A stretch of DNA of 64,000 nucleotides from Bartonella massiliensis (GCF_902150025.1 NZ_CABFVS010000001.1:43398-107397); one strand, 5' to 3'. Positions 41,057 to 52,246 are shown, numbered from the stretch's first letter. Notes: generated by a model not told the origin, from the letters alone. Made by a program: numbers and translations.

Positions 41057-41551
41057 TTAATTAAGATGTGTTTTCATTTTGCTCAATAACTCTTTCGAAA
41101 GAGCTTCTTTAACGAGTCCATCTTCCCTGTTAGAATCTAATTCCTTTGCAATAAGGATATGTGCCGTAGAAATTGCCAAATCGATAGCCGATGTAGAAAC
41201 CATGCGTATTGCATCCGCTTCTGCTTGAGCGATTTTTTGCTCTGCCACTTTATTGCGGTTTTTTACATATTCTTCTGCTTTTTTACGCGCCTCAGCAATA
41301 ACAGATTCAACCTCATGTTTTGCTGCTGCGATAATTTCTTGTGCATCTTTTTCTGCTTCTGCATGCTTACGTTGATATTCAGCTAATATTTCCTGTGCCT
41401 CTTCGCGAAGACGCAGAGCCTCATCGAGCTCATCTTTGATACGCTTCGCGCGTGCATCAAGATGGTGTATAATTTTCTGTGGAATTTGGAAATAGACTAA
41501 AAGAGCCAAAAAAAGAACTAACCCAACAAAAGCCCAAAAAGTATCACTCAT
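41057..41551 (-). CDS. atpF: ATP synthase Fo subunit b
   Basis: 164 residues: one N-terminal membrane helix (WAFVGLVLFLALLVYF), then a long charged coiled coil (LDEALRLREEAQEILAEYQRKHAEAE in pieces) that forms the peripheral stalk. ATG 41551 is preferred over an in-frame TTG at 41566, because GAGGA precedes it at the right distance. That binding site overlaps the stop codon of the b' gene, so the pair is coupled. It is the last gene of the atpI-B-E-b'-b run. Confidence 0.93.
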   Translation of the reverse strand: MSDTFWAFVGLVLFLALLVYFQIPQKIIHHLDARAKRIKDELDEALRLREEAQEILAEYQRKHAEAEKDAQEIIAAAKHEVESVIAEARKKAEEYVKNRNKVAEQKIAQAEADAIRMVSTSAIDLAISTAHILIAKELDSNREDGLVKEALSKELLSKMKTHLN

Positions 41552-41562
41552 CTTTGTCTTCC

Positions 41563-42129
41563 TCAATAATCCGCAGCTTTAACAACTGAACAAACGGCCT
41601 CTTTACTGATATCAACATCAATCAATTTTTTCACAATTTCAAGAGCGACTTCCTCAGCGATAGAACCAACATTTTGCATCGCTTTATCCCGAATTTCTGC
41701 TATCTGTTTTTCAGCATCTGCAAGTTTTTTTTCTAAACTCTCCTCAATTTCCTTTCGTTCAAGCTCTGCCTTTTGTTTTAATTCTTCACCAGCTGCCTGT
41801 GCTATCGTATGAGCTTTTAAATGCGCTTGTGCTAATTCACGCTCATAAGTTTCAACAACAGTATCTGCTTCCTGCTTCATGCGCATTGCCTGATCTAAAT
41901 CAGATGCAATTCGATCTCGACGTGTTTCAATAACACCACCAATACGCGGCGCAATCACACGAGAGATAAACAGATAAAAAAGTCCGAAAGAAATTGCCAA
42001 CCAGAAAAAATGCGAACTAAAATGAACAAAATCAAAAGGCGGAAACACACGATTTGCATGTTCTGCCACTTGTCTGATATGTCCCATCGACATTTCAGTA
42101 TTCTGTGCATAAGCGCTGGAAACGAACAT
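41563..42129 (-). CDS. ATP synthase Fo subunit b'
   Basis: 188 residues. A short N-terminal extension ([10 protein letters not shown], periplasmic-like) is followed by a membrane helix ([15 protein letters not shown]) and a coiled coil rich in Glu, Lys and Ala. The presence of both b and b' is typical of alphaproteobacteria and cyanobacteria. It lies 124 bp downstream of atpE. Confidence 0.92.
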   Translation of the reverse strand: MFVSSAYAQNTEMSMGHIRQVAEHANRVFPPFDFVHFSSHFFWLAISFGLFYLFISRVIAPRIGGVIETRRDRIASDLDQAMRMKQEADTVVETYERELAQAHLKAHTIAQAAGEELKQKAELERKEIEESLEKKLADAEKQIAEIRDKAMQNVGSIAEEVALEIVKKLIDVDISKEAVCSVVKAADY

Positions 42130-42253
42130 CTTCTTTCATCCTTTCAATAACTTAACCCTCTATAACTGATGATCAATCACATTTCTCAGCTTGAGAGCTA
42201 AAAGGGTAAATCTTTCCTCATAAGCGAGAACAAACATACCCTTTCGATAACGA

Positions 42254-42484
42254 TCAGACCCCAAAAAGAAGCAATAAAGCAATGAGCAATGAAAAAATAC
42301 CCAAAGCTTCTGTCACAGCAAAACCAAAGACGAGACGTCCAAACTGACTATCTGCTGCTGATGGATTACGTAACGCCCCAGAAAGATAGCTTCCAAAAAT
42401 ATTACCAAGCCCTAAAGCCGTTCCAGCCATACCAAAGCAAGCAAGACCAGCTCCAATATATTTTGCTGCAAGCACCATTTCCAT
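42254..42484 (-). CDS. atpE: ATP synthase Fo subunit c
   Basis: 76 residues, two membrane helices forming the proton-carrying ring: AAKYIGAGLACFGMAGTALGLGNIFGSYL, a polar loop (SGALRNPSAADSQFGR) and FGFAVTEALGIFSLLIALLLLF. The essential carboxylate is the Glu in VTEAL. GGAG precedes the ATG. The 54-bp gap to atpB has no gene. Confidence 0.97.
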   Translation of the reverse strand: MEMVLAAKYIGAGLACFGMAGTALGLGNIFGSYLSGALRNPSAADSQFGRLVFGFAVTEALGIFSLLIALLLLFGV

Positions 42485-42538
42485 ATTATTCTCCTTTAAA
42501 GTGAAATTGCACTATCCGACGGAAACCCGCCAATTCTA

Positions 42539-43324
42539 TTAATGTCCTGGATGAATTGCATCATTAAGATACATACATGTTAAAACTGTAAAGACATAAG
42601 CCTGAAGAAATGCAACCAAAAACTCAAGAGCCGTAATCGCTACAGTCATAATAAGGGGCAAAACCGAACCGCCAACACCTACGATTCCCACCCCAATCAT
42701 TGAAACCACAAACCCCGAAAATACTTTGAGCGTAATATGACCAGCAAGCATATTCGCAAAAAGACGAAGCGAAAGACTGACGGGGCGTGAAAGAAAAGAG
42801 ATAATCTCAATCATTGTTACGAGAGGCAAAACCACCACTGGAACCCCACTGGGAACGAACAGTTTCAAAAAACTAACCCCATGCTTATAAAAACCATAAC
42901 CAATCACAGTCAAAATAACCACCATTGCCAACGAAAACGTGATCATGATCTGTGAAGTCACCGTATAAAAATAGGGGAAAAGACCAATAAAGTTAGCAAC
43001 CAAAATAAAAGTAAACAGAGAAAAAACTAAAGGGAAAAACTGCATTCCCTGCGCGCCGGATGATTCGCGCAAAGTCGATGCTACAAACTCATAGGCCATT
43101 TCTGAAAGAGATTGTATGCGCGTTGGAACCAATCCACGACTTGATGATGAAAGGAAGAGAAAAATAGAAGTTATAACAACTGTAATGACTGTAAACAACG
43201 ATACATTTGTAAACGATAAATCCATATTTCCTATGGAAATCTTAATCAGCCGTGAAACTTCAAACTGATGAATAGGATCTGGAGCGTGCGCCGTCACTTC
43301 AACCTCATTTATCGGACCTCTCAT
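42539..43324 (-). CDS. atpB: ATP synthase Fo subunit a
   Basis: 261 residues with about six membrane segments. [14 protein letters not shown] holds the essential Arg that works against subunit c, and [18 protein letters not shown] is the usual C-terminal helix. The reading frame starts 20 bp before the end of atpI (overlap 43305-43324), in keeping with coupled translation. A later start at DPIHQF would be closer to some relatives. Confidence 0.94.
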   Translation of the reverse strand: MRGPINEVEVTAHAPDPIHQFEVSRLIKISIGNMDLSFTNVSLFTVITVVITSIFLFLSSSSRGLVPTRIQSLSEMAYEFVASTLRESSGAQGMQFFPLVFSLFTFILVANFIGLFPYFYTVTSQIMITFSLAMVVILTVIGYGFYKHGVSFLKLFVPSGVPVVVLPLVTMIEIISFLSRPVSLSLRLFANMLAGHITLKVFSGFVVSMIGVGIVGVGGSVLPLIMTVAITALEFLVAFLQAYVFTVLTCMYLNDAIHPGH

Positions 43325-43739
43325 TGGCCCCTTTATTTTGTTTATCTTGGCGCAATACGCCTTTTTGCCCTAATTGACTGGAGGAAATAGTCCCCACAGA
43401 CCGAAGAATACTCAATACACCAGCAGCAAATCCAAGGAAGAGAAAAAACACCAATCCCCAAGGCCATGAACCTGCTAACTTATCAAATCCCACCCCCAAA
43501 ACAACACCAACAATAACACTTGCCAGAAACTCACTGGAAAGCTTAATTGCATCCGCCATTCTTCCTTGTGATTTTTCCTGCCTATCCTTATGCTCGCGCT
43601 CCTTTAATGCTTGTTTGCGCACTAAAGCCGCGCTTAAGTTCTTACTACGACATTCCAAATCCTCTGAATGGAAACACTCTCCTTGCTTTTTCTCTTCAGC
43701 CTCTCTGCGGCTTGTAAGGGATTTTTCGCCCATAGCCAT
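43305..43739 (-). CDS. atpI: ATP synthase assembly/accessory protein AtpI
   Basis: 144 residues. The N-terminal 65 or so are charged; the C-terminal part has two membrane helices ([20 protein letters not shown] and [19 protein letters not shown]), typical of AtpI, which helps assemble the c-ring. ATG 43739 (MAMGEKS) with GGGAG before it is preferred over an ATG 30 bp upstream. It leads the Fo operon. The F1 genes are elsewhere, as usual in Rhizobiales. Confidence 0.88.
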   Translation of the reverse strand: MAMGEKSLTSRREAEEKKQGECFHSEDLECRSKNLSAALVRKQALKEREHKDRQEKSQGRMADAIKLSSEFLASVIVGVVLGVGFDKLAGSWPWGLVFFLFLGFAAGVLSILRSVGTISSSQLGQKGVLRQDKQNKGANERSDK

Positions 43740-43894
43740 TATTGGCTCCCTAATCAAAAAGCAAAGCAAAAATGCATCTCATAAAACCGTGTGCATCATA
43801 TTGTTCTCGAATTTATTCGTCAAGACACTAAAAGAAATCTATCACCAATTTATCGTATAAATTTTATCACATAAATTGACGTATCTTTTAATTC

Positions 43895-44140
43895 ATATGC
43901 TTTTTTACCAACGATATGTCTTAAAGTCCCTAAATTGATTTTACAGTATCCCCTGAGAACACATAAAATTCCGTGAAACATATAAAACTCATAAATTCAC
44001 CATCATACTCAATATACATCTTTATACTCAATATAAAAGACAAGCCAACATCATTGTACACTTTGCTAACTTGCAATGTTGCAACAGCTCTCATCTTGAA
44101 AAAAGCATAAAAGGTATTTCTTTTCTTTCATCGTTTTTAC
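43895..44140 (-). pseudogene. Decayed integrase 5' end, copy C
   Basis: On the minus strand aaataccttttatg, then gatgttggcttgtcttttat and tataaagatg, match the corresponding steps of copy F. Further on, a frame reads NLGTLRHI, like the LGxLRDV block of integrase N-termini. Stops and gaps interrupt it. It points away from repeat unit C. Confidence 0.45.
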
Positions 44141-44151
44141 GCACACATCAA

Positions 44152-44284
44152 CCCTACTTGTGATGTACAAGAAAATAGCTTTAATTCATTCAATATGGAC
44201 ATGTTTGAAATATAAAAAGGCGTACGATATTTGGCATTATTAATTTTAGATAAAAAAATGATGATTTATGATCATAAATCAAAG
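44152..44284 (+). repeat. Dispersed intergenic repeat unit C
   Basis: ccctacttgtgatgtacaag, ttcattcaatat, gacatgtttgaaat and ggcgtacgatatt match unit B in order; the tail (tgatcataaatcaaa) is more diverged. It faces unit G across about 320 bp, forming a mirror pair. Confidence 0.6.
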
Positions 44285-44605
44285 GATTATAAAATTTATA
44301 ACACTAAAAATTTACAGACTTGGCCATAAATCATTTTATTTTACAAACGAATATAATGCTGTCTTGCTTTCCATCAAAATTATATTTATGTCTCATGTCA
44401 CTGCAATATTCTGAATATATAAATTCATTTACACAAAACATATAAAGTATATCGTGTAACACTTTGATAAAAGTTAATAAATATAACTGAAGTGTTATTC
44501 TTGGTAACATACTAAATACATATTCACTGGTTGTGAATCAATGATGTAAGCTTTATCCATTATGCGTTAAAAAAATGGATGCCAATGGAATTCTTATACT
44601 TTTTA
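44285..44605. other. Spacer between mirrored repeat units C and G
   Basis: AT-rich, without an open frame on the plus strand. A short hairpin TTCAC-tggtt-GTGAA lies at about 44524-44538. This spacer does not clearly match the shorter one between units D and F. Confidence 0.4.
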
Positions 44606-44731
44606 TGCAACACATTGATTTATAATAGTAATTTATAATTATTCGGCTTGAATAAGAACTCTGATAAGATATTCTTGCGTATTCGTATCGAAATAATCCA
44701 AGCTGTTTTTTGCATATCACAAGAAGGGGTG
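44606..44731 (-). repeat. Dispersed intergenic repeat unit G (inverted)
   Basis: Read on the minus strand it begins cccttcttgtgatatgcaa, passes gaatacgcaagaatatctta and cagagttctta, and ends attataaatcaatgtgttgc, matching unit B closely. A 95-codon minus-strand frame covering it (44553-44840) is a by-product of the repeat. Confidence 0.65.
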
Positions 44732-44965
44732 ATGCGTGCTTAAAATTGAAAAAACGACCTTTTATATTTTCTTTCAAAAAGAAGATTGATAAAAATAAAA
44801 TTGATATAACACTGAAAGCTGAAAAATAATATGAAAGCATGAGCTTATGCTTTTTTTCAAATAAACTTGCACTTTTTGTTTAAATGAAAATGCTCAATGG
44901 GTTGTATAGGATGCCATTCGCAAACTATTTTACATTATAGCTATTTACAGACACCACCGTGAAAT
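44732..44965 (+). pseudogene. Decayed integrase 5' end, copy G
   Basis: The plus strand aligns with copy F at aaagctgaaaaataatatga (aaaggctggcaaatagatgg in F) and again at aaatgctcaatgggttgtat (ggtgctcaatggctttatcg). The reading frame is lost. It points away from unit G, mirroring copy C. Confidence 0.4.
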
Positions 44966-45575
44966 GGGCTTAGAAGAATAAAGAGATTTCTTTAAGTACA
45001 AGATAGAATAAATTTAAAATTTTAAATAGAATACAATAAAACTTGAATATGACCACTCTACCGCCTTATACAATTTTAATCCATTTTTTGAATCTTACCC
45101 TTTACAATTGAACATCGCTCAATTCAGCAGATATTTTTACTATTTTATTTAGAATAAACCATCGCAAGCACAAGCGCTTATGAATACCCTTTATTTTTCA
45201 TGAAAAGAGCATTTAAATTTTCTTTTCAAACGAGCATCCCATTGTATTCTCTTCTCCTCATAGCGCTTCTGTTTTTGCATTAAAATAATCCTTAAAAGAA
45301 CTGTGTGCTCTTTTTTTTCTAAAATACCCCGATTAAATTCATCTCATAACATGAAAGCAAAGAATCTTTATCAAAAGATAATAAAAATGAGAAAATTCTA
45401 TTCAATAACCCGATAAATCAAGACTTTAGCGAATAAAAATTTTTTCTTTTATAAAAATGAAGGCAATTGTCTGTTGCAAGTTATCATTTTATTTTTGATA
45501 TTTAGAACATTATCATCATGAAAAAACTTATTTTAAAAGTTCTGTAGATTTCATTCACTCTAAAATAAAGAGATA
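44966..45575. other. Intergenic region, nothing recognised
   Basis: About 600 bp of AT-rich DNA downstream of der and the integrase remnant G. There are no plausible ORFs with ribosome binding sites and no clear terminator. Confidence 0.45.
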
Positions 45576-46997
45576 TCATTTCTTTTTAGAACGTGTCGCA
45601 AAAGGATTATCAGAGGTTCGTAATGATAAGCGAATTGGGATGCCAAGCATATCAAATGTATCACGTAATTCATTGACAAGATAACGCAAATACGACTGTG
45701 GCATAACTTGGGGTCGTGAGCAAGAAATCATAAATCCAGGAGGACGTGTTTTTACCTGTGAGATATATTTAACCTTAAGTCGACGCCCTGAAACTGCAGG
45801 TGGTGGATGATGTGCCACAACAGCTTCAAGCCATTGGTTCAATTTAGCCGTAGAAATGCGGCGATTCCATACACGGTGCATCATCATGACATTTTCCATG
45901 AGCTTATCAATCCCTTGACCATATTGCCCTGATAAAGGAACTGCCCTCAAACCACGAACTTGAGGAAGAAATCGCGCACATTTCTCATGCAAATCAATCA
46001 ATGTGGCCTGACTATTTTCAATAAGATCCCACTTATTGAAAGCAATAACTGGAACACGCCCTTCACGAATCACAAGATCAACAATTTGTAAATCCTGCTT
46101 TTCAAAAGGTATTGTTGCATCAAAAACAATAACCACCACTTCTGCAAAACGAATAGCACGCAAAGTATCAGCGACCGATAGCTTTTCTAATTTTTCTTGA
46201 ATTTTCGATTTTCGACGCAAACCCGCAGTATCAAAAAGTTTAATATGACGACCACGCCATTCCCAATCGACAGAAATAGAATCACGTGTCAACCCTGCTT
46301 CTGGTCCCGTTAACAACCGTTCTTGCTTCAACATGCTATTAATAAGGGTTGATTTCCCTGTATTGGGCCGCCCCGCAATGGCAATCCGAATGGGCTTACT
46401 TTCATCGTAAATAAGCCCTTCTTCTTTCGAAGAATTGATGTCATCACCACTAGATGCTGTCTGTATCATCTCTTCTTCTTTGTTGTTGCCAAAAGCGCGC
46501 TTTGACCCAACAGCATCTATAATGGCATCACGAAGATCGCTAAGTCCCAAACCATGTTCTGCCGATATTGGGCACGGCTCCCCCAAACCTAATGACCATG
46601 CCTCATATTCTCCCCCTGTTGCCGCTTTTGACTCAGATTTGTTGGCAACGAGAACAATCGACTTTCCTGATTTGCGAACCAATGAAGCAAAGTTTAAATC
46701 ACTCGGTGTTATTCCGCTCTTTGCATCAAATACGAATAAAATAAGATCCGCTTCATCAATTGCCGCTTTTGTATGAGAACGCATACGCCCCTCAAGTGTA
46801 TGATCCCCTGCTTCTTCCAACCCAGCCGTATCAATCACATCAAAACGTAGGTCTTGAAGTTTTGCCGCATGAATACGCCGATCACGTGTTACACCCGGCT
46901 TATCATCAACCAAAGCCAATTTTTGCCCAACCAAACGATTAAAAAGTGTTGATTTCCCAACATTGGGACGACCAACGATAGCAATGGTAAGGCTCAT
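45576..46997 (-). CDS. der: Ribosome-assembly GTPase Der (EngA)
   Basis: 473 residues with two consecutive GTPase domains: G1 motifs GRPNVGKST (N-terminal) and GRPNTGKST (about residue 210), DTAGLEE and DTAGLRR as G3, and NKSE and NKWD as G4. A C-terminal KH-like domain follows. It acts in 50S subunit assembly. The linker between the domains is long and acidic (NNKEEEMIQ...SSKEEG). The start at ATG 46997 (MSLTIAIVG) has AAGGA upstream; the frame extends 45 bp further into the upstream gene. Confidence 0.96.
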   Translation of the reverse strand: MSLTIAIVGRPNVGKSTLFNRLVGQKLALVDDKPGVTRDRRIHAAKLQDLRFDVIDTAGLEEAGDHTLEGRMRSHTKAAIDEADLILFVFDAKSGITPSDLNFASLVRKSGKSIVLVANKSESKAATGGEYEAWSLGLGEPCPISAEHGLGLSDLRDAIIDAVGSKRAFGNNKEEEMIQTASSGDDINSSKEEGLIYDESKPIRIAIAGRPNTGKSTLINSMLKQERLLTGPEAGLTRDSISVDWEWRGRHIKLFDTAGLRRKSKIQEKLEKLSVADTLRAIRFAEVVVIVFDATIPFEKQDLQIVDLVIREGRVPVIAFNKWDLIENSQATLIDLHEKCARFLPQVRGLRAVPLSGQYGQGIDKLMENVMMMHRVWNRRISTAKLNQWLEAVVAHHPPPAVSGRRLKVKYISQVKTRPPGFMISCSRPQVMPQSYLRYLVNELRDTFDMLGIPIRLSLRTSDNPFATRSKKK

Positions 46998-47001
46998 CAA
47001 T

Positions 47002-47673
47002 TTATTCCTTATTTGCCTTGCCCTCAGCTTGCATAAGCTCAAGCATCATTCGAGCCCGATCTGTTATTTTTGATCCCATTGCACCGTCGTTAGAAATTTT
47101 CTGGAAATAATCAACGGCCTCATCAATCTTCCCTGCTTTATAAGCAGCTAAGCCTAAAGCTTCCCTCGCAGATAGACGCATAGGATCAATATCACTTGCC
47201 ATATCTTTGACACGCTTTTTGACATCATCCAAGGTTCCTGTATCAACTAAAATATAGGCAGCTCGAATTTTTGCAACTTTCCGCAAAATCTGCGGTGCTT
47301 TCTCATCTCCTGCAACAGAATCAAAGATCTCCACTGACTTGATAAAATCACCTTGCTCCATACGTAAAGAAGCCTCCCGCAAGCGGGCAAGAAAAGGATA
47401 CCCCCCAAAATTAGAGTCTTTAACACTCTCCAATTGCTTTATCGCTTTATCAAAATGACGTGTATCGGCAAAATTAAGGCTTTTTACAAATGTATCACCA
47501 ACATGGCTGGCTTTCTTTATTTGCGTATGATGATAAATTTGATAAATAATTATCATGAGTATGAAAAGAATAACCGCCCCAATAATTGAAAAACCATAAC
47601 GTTTCCAAAAAGCAAGCGCCTTTTCCTGACGAAATTCAGCATTAACTTCAGCAATAAAACTATCATACGACAT
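47002..47673 (-). CDS. YfgM-like membrane-anchored TPR protein
   Basis: 223 residues: a short cytoplasmic start ([19 protein letters not shown]), one membrane helix ([22 protein letters not shown]) and a periplasmic part with TPR-like helices ([19 protein letters not shown]). The same topology and der neighbourhood are found for YfgM, an ancillary subunit of the SecYEG translocon. It ends 4 bp before der starts. ATG 47673 is preferred to the one 45 bp upstream because AAGG lies at a proper distance. Confidence 0.85.
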   Translation of the reverse strand: MSYDSFIAEVNAEFRQEKALAFWKRYGFSIIGAVILFILMIIIYQIYHHTQIKKASHVGDTFVKSLNFADTRHFDKAIKQLESVKDSNFGGYPFLARLREASLRMEQGDFIKSVEIFDSVAGDEKAPQILRKVAKIRAAYILVDTGTLDDVKKRVKDMASDIDPMRLSAREALGLAAYKAGKIDEAVDYFQKISNDGAMGSKITDRARMMLELMQAEGKANKE

Positions 47674-47718
47674 ATAATATACCTTGTAAAAAAGTTTACT
47701 TTCTACACTTTTACGCAT

Positions 47719-48246
47719 AAATGGACAAAGATGGTAGCCCTAAATTGACGAAAAATCTCTAAATTGTTCGTTTATTTACTTCAAATCAGCATGTAACAAA
47801 ATTGATTATATTTTTGCAACTATCTTAATCAAAAACGATGTAAAAGCCCTTTTGATTTGCATTACTGCTTTTACATCTCTTGATGCCTTATAAAAAAGAT
47901 CACGAACTGAATGTCTCTAACATGCTTTTTGATAATGTTAACCCTTCTTTCCTAATTTAATGTATACGAAAGACAATTTTTTAAAGTCCTTAAAAAAAAC
48001 TGATAGCTTATCTTCGGCTTTAGAATTGTATTCAACATGCGCAATCTTTACAAAAAAATAAAGCTAAACGTCTCTGCCTAAAATCAAATAAACAAATTGT
48101 CACCAAGTAGAAAAAATACTGAAGCGTTATCAAAAGTACATTCCCCAAGCTTCAAGATTTTTTTTACTCAAAGTATATCCCTTCAACTTAATCTTCATAC
48201 GATTAAAAACTTTTTGTCATCAATCCTTAAAGATTTAAAAAATATC
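47719..48246. other. Intergenic region, nothing recognised
   Basis: About 530 bp between two minus-strand genes. AT-rich, without supported ORFs, RNA genes or clear repeats. Confidence 0.45.
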
Positions 48247-50019
48247 CTATTGTAATGGCCAAACCCACATAAGCATGGGAACAGCAACAATAACGATCAA
48301 CACCGCCAATGGAGCCCCCAAACGCGGATAATCACTAAAACGATAGCCTCCTGGCGCCATCACGAGCATATTGCTTTGATGTCCAATAGGTGTAAGAAAC
48401 TCACACCCCGCACCAATGGCAACCGCCATCAAAAAAGCTTCAGGCTTATAATGAAGAGAATGAGCAAAACTTGATGCGATGGGGGCGACCATCATCACTG
48501 TTGCCGCATTATTCAAAAATGGTGTAACCAACATAGCGGTTACCAACATCAGTGCTAGAGCACCAGATGGCGGGAAAAATATTGCTAGTTGGCTCAGCCA
48601 TTGACCAATGAGATCCGTACATCCTGTTTTCTCTAACGCTTCACTCACCGGAATAAGAGCTGCTAATAGGACTAATATTGGACCATCTAATGCCTGATAA
48701 AGATCACGCGCAGGCAAAACGCGAAAAATAACCATTGCAGCGGCTGCAGAAAAAAAAGAAAAAGCAACTGGAACAATATGAAAAGCTGTAAAAATAATGG
48801 CTACAAATAAAATCGCTAAAGATATAAGACCATATCGTAAATTTCCAAACACAATATTTCGTTTTGCTAGGGGCAAACATTTCAATTCTCTTAATAAATT
48901 TGGAATAACCACATCTTGTCCTTGCAAAACAATCACATCCCCAAGATGGAAGATAATATCATTAAGTCTTCCTCGCACCCTTTCATGTTGACGACTTAGC
49001 GCAAGTAAATTGACATTATAGTGATCAAATAAAGAAAACTCTTTCGCACTAATACCAATAAGAGGCGAGTTATGCGTGATGACCGCTTCAATAATATCAA
49101 TATCACTGTCCTTATCACGTGTAGAAAGCGTTTTCTCCTTAGAAAACTCTAAACGTGCAGAGTTCATCACACTATCTATTCCTGTGTGCGATCCTTCCAG
49201 CAAAACAATATCGTTTTCAGACAAGACAAAATCTGGCAATGGTGAAATCGATACTTTGTTTCTAATGATTTGAATTACCATAACATCACCACTTGATGGC
49301 TTAACCAAATCAACAACACTTTTCCCCACAATCGGTGAATTTATTGGAATATGCACTTCTGCAACATAATTACGAATATCAATGGCGTCATCAAATGATC
49401 CCCCTGAACGCACACGTACAGGCAAAAGCCAATAAAAAACGACCAAATATAAGACACCAACCGTCGCAACAACCGCACCAACTGGTGTAAAATCAAACAT
49501 CGTAAAAGGTGTTCCGGCTAAACGTTCTTGCATCGCTGAAATAACAACATTGGGCGAGGTTCCTATCTGTGTCATGAGTCCCCCTAACAAAGAACCAAAG
49601 GCCATGGGCATCAAAAAGACAGAAGGAGAAACTTGAGAACGACGCGCAAATTGAAAGGCGATTGGAAGCATAATCGCCAAAGCACCAATGTTTTTAACAA
49701 ACATTGATAATACGACAACAGAAAGAACCAAAAAAGCTAATTGAAGACGCACCGATTTTACATCTGGCCATATCCGTTGAATAACAAATTCCATGATACC
49801 AGAGCGTGATACAGCCGTACTGACAACAAATACACTCCCCACAATAATAACAATATCATTACTAAACCCGCTAAAAGCTTCCTTCGGACTGACAAGACCA
49901 AGAGCACACGCTGTTAATAATGTACAAATAGCAACAAGATCATAACGAAATCGATCCCAAATAAAAACAACCATCATGAGACCAATGACCAAAAAGGCCA
50001 TTATTTGATTTTCTGTCAT
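48247..50019 (-). CDS. SLC13-family permease with two RCK_C (TrkA-C) domains
   Basis: 590 residues. Membrane segments fill the N-terminal third (about 1-200) and the C-terminal third (about 395-590). The middle has two TrkA-C-like regulatory domains (about 212-290 and 308-380; IPINSPIVGKSVVDL and ITHNSPLIGISAKEF). The motifs MTQIGTSPNVVISA and ATVMMVAPIA resemble the paired SNT-like motifs of the divalent anion:sodium symporter group. The substrate (sulphate, dicarboxylate, or other) cannot be told. Confidence 0.88.
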   Translation of the reverse strand: MTENQIMAFLVIGLMMVVFIWDRFRYDLVAICTLLTACALGLVSPKEAFSGFSNDIVIIVGSVFVVSTAVSRSGIMEFVIQRIWPDVKSVRLQLAFLVLSVVVLSMFVKNIGALAIMLPIAFQFARRSQVSPSVFLMPMAFGSLLGGLMTQIGTSPNVVISAMQERLAGTPFTMFDFTPVGAVVATVGVLYLVVFYWLLPVRVRSGGSFDDAIDIRNYVAEVHIPINSPIVGKSVVDLVKPSSGDVMVIQIIRNKVSISPLPDFVLSENDIVLLEGSHTGIDSVMNSARLEFSKEKTLSTRDKDSDIDIIEAVITHNSPLIGISAKEFSLFDHYNVNLLALSRQHERVRGRLNDIIFHLGDVIVLQGQDVVIPNLLRELKCLPLAKRNIVFGNLRYGLISLAILFVAIIFTAFHIVPVAFSFFSAAAAMVIFRVLPARDLYQALDGPILVLLAALIPVSEALEKTGCTDLIGQWLSQLAIFFPPSGALALMLVTAMLVTPFLNNAATVMMVAPIASSFAHSLHYKPEAFLMAVAIGAGCEFLTPIGHQSNMLVMAPGGYRFSDYPRLGAPLAVLIVIVAVPMLMWVWPLQ

Positions 50020-50390
50020 AACACTTAGCTCTCCCCATTAAATTATCATGAACAAAAACATATCTTTATATGTTTTAAATATTCCTATAAACAGCAGCAA
50101 GATAAAAACAGACATAAGAATATTTTAGGATAATTTAAAGTGATAAAAAATATACTGTGCATAAATTCACCTCTCTTTTATTATGCGTATTTATTATGCA
50201 TACTTTCTCTATAAGATGCTGAATTCAAAGAAAATTGATAAAAGTTGATAAAGCTATATTGCAAAAAAGATGAGAATAACTCTAATATAGAAGGGTGATG
50301 GCTGTTGAAACTGGTACACGCTATATTTTAACCTTTGTCGTTGCTTAAATGTGAGAGTTTATCTTCACCCTCAGTCAAAGGGTGACAAAA
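50020..50390. other. Divergent intergenic region
   Basis: 370 bp between the minus-strand permease and the plus-strand membrane protein; it should hold both promoters. I cannot point to a convincing -35/-10 pair. AAGGG lies 8 nt before the ATG at 50391. Confidence 0.4.
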
Positions 50391-52097
50391 ATGAAAGAAA
50401 AAAGAATGGGCAATCTTAATAGTGGGTATCAAAATCACCTAAAATATTGGCTTACTTGCATTATTGGATTTGTTGTTATCTTGGCAATTATAGTTGTTGG
50501 TGGATTTTATATCGCAAAACCCTATCTTGATAGTTTTATAAGAAAAGAGATCGCCCGTCGTGCCATAAAGGCAGAAAAATCTGAAGTCAGTATTCTAGGT
50601 AAAGTCAATTTGAAGAATGTTACACTTCCCGCTCCAGCCGGTATATCATTGAAAATTGGTGCCATGTCTGCCCGTCCTCCTCTTTCTTTTATTCCTGGAA
50701 CTTTTACATTTTATAATGTTGATTTAAAGTATAATAATATTCACATAAAAATTCCGCAAATTTCTCTTAAAAGTGTATCCTTAAAAGAAAAAGATAGAAC
50801 AATCACATCACATCTTTTACAATCAGTGATGCGTATTAATCTTGCCTCAATTATTGCACCCAATATACAACTTTCTATAGAAAATGAAAAAAAACGCACA
50901 GAAACGATTGAATTTAAGAATTTTCAGCTTTCTGATTTTAAAGGTGGTCATATCGGTTCCATTAGCATCAAAAATATGGATCTTAAAACGGTTGCAATCA
51001 ATGGTAATAAACAGATGCAGCTGATAGCTAAAAGTGATACAGTAAAAGCCCAAGATATTGATATCAATTATGCCTATTCTATCATTTTCGGAAAAAATAA
51101 TGTCCTCAATAAAGGAAAAACCGTCACTGGCCCTATTTCTCTGAATAATATCAGTATCGATATTTTTGAAGAAGCAGAAAAAAATAGCTCTTTCTCCCTC
51201 GGACAATTTAAAACATCTGGTCTAAAGATGAAGCCCCTTGAACAAACGCCTGAAAAACTGGTCAAAGCTTATCTTAATGCAAGAAAAGAGAATAATAAAG
51301 TCGCTGAAAAAATAGCACAAAATGGTCTTCTTCTAAACATCCTGCTCGCCATTACCTCAGCAGATGCCAAAGTTAATAATGTCACCGTTGATATCCCGTC
51401 ATTGAAAGCAACTTTAGAATCATTCCAATTCAAACCAAGCTTATGGAAACATCCTATCCCTAAAAAGCTTTTTCTTTCTCTCAATAACTTTTCCGTTTCA
51501 CCTAAAAAAATGAATGAAAAAGATTTAGAACTTTTAAAAAAGATGGGATTTGAACAAATTGATATTTCAGGAAAAGTTGATATTTCTTACGATGAAAAGA
51601 AACGTATGCTCTTTCTTGATGCAATGGCTTTTAACATGAAAGACGTTGGCTCTGGAAACATATCAGCTAAAGTTATTGATGTTGATGAAACGCTTTTTTC
51701 TGGTCAACAAAATGTCATGATTGCTGCTTCTCAAGACCTTGGCATCAATGAAATTGATATACAATATAGAGATGCCGGCTTCATTGATAAGCTTTTTTCT
51801 TATCTTGCAAAAAATCTTAATGACAGCCAACATGATCTTAAAAAAGAACTCTATGATGATTTCTATTTAATGATGACGCAAACCCCCAAAATATTGCTAA
51901 AAAATCATGACGAAGCAGAGAAAATTTCAAAATCTTTAGGTGAATTTGCTAAAAACCCGCAAACATTGATTGTTCAAATTAAAGCAAAAGATAATAAAGG
52001 GCTCACAATGGTTGATCTGGAAACCGCTCTACAAAATGATCTATCCAAGGTTTTAAGTAAAGTAGATCTCGCTATTAAAAATGAAAAATCCCCTTAA
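50391..52097 (+). CDS. Membrane-anchored protein of unknown function (AsmA-like layout)
   Basis: 568 residues. One N-terminal membrane helix (YWLTCIIGFVVILAIIVVGGFYIA, shown by composition at about 18-41) is followed by a long, beta-rich, presumably periplasmic domain with repeated patterns such as VNLKNVTLPAPAGISLKIG and IKNMDLKTVAIN. This layout recalls AsmA-type lipid-transfer or envelope proteins, but I see no diagnostic motif. ATG 50391 has AAGGG 8 nt upstream; a GTG at 50382 and an ATG at 50406 are alternatives. It lies upstream of nhaA, 149 bp away, without obvious functional link. Confidence 0.65.
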   Translation: MKEKRMGNLNSGYQNHLKYWLTCIIGFVVILAIIVVGGFYIAKPYLDSFIRKEIARRAIKAEKSEVSILGKVNLKNVTLPAPAGISLKIGAMSARPPLSFIPGTFTFYNVDLKYNNIHIKIPQISLKSVSLKEKDRTITSHLLQSVMRINLASIIAPNIQLSIENEKKRTETIEFKNFQLSDFKGGHIGSISIKNMDLKTVAINGNKQMQLIAKSDTVKAQDIDINYAYSIIFGKNNVLNKGKTVTGPISLNNISIDIFEEAEKNSSFSLGQFKTSGLKMKPLEQTPEKLVKAYLNARKENNKVAEKIAQNGLLLNILLAITSADAKVNNVTVDIPSLKATLESFQFKPSLWKHPIPKKLFLSLNNFSVSPKKMNEKDLELLKKMGFEQIDISGKVDISYDEKKRMLFLDAMAFNMKDVGSGNISAKVIDVDETLFSGQQNVMIAASQDLGINEIDIQYRDAGFIDKLFSYLAKNLNDSQHDLKKELYDDFYLMMTQTPKILLKNHDEAEKISKSLGEFAKNPQTLIVQIKAKDNKGLTMVDLETALQNDLSKVLSKVDLAIKNEKSP

Positions 52098-52246
52098 ACA
52101 TATTGTGCTTTCGACATAATGATCTTGTCTATAAACTTTAGAACCTTATTCCTCTTTTTGCTTTTATATGATACAGAAAGCATCAGAATAGAGTCATTTA
52201 CACAAAAAATATAGAATTATAAAATTGTCGATAGTTGGAGTTGTTC

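Noticed and set aside
44553..44840. Minus-strand ORF of 95 codons
   Set aside because: It overlaps dispersed repeat unit G and part of its integrase remnant, has no ribosome binding site and its residues are dominated by Ser, Ile, Phe and Tyr as expected from AT-rich noise.
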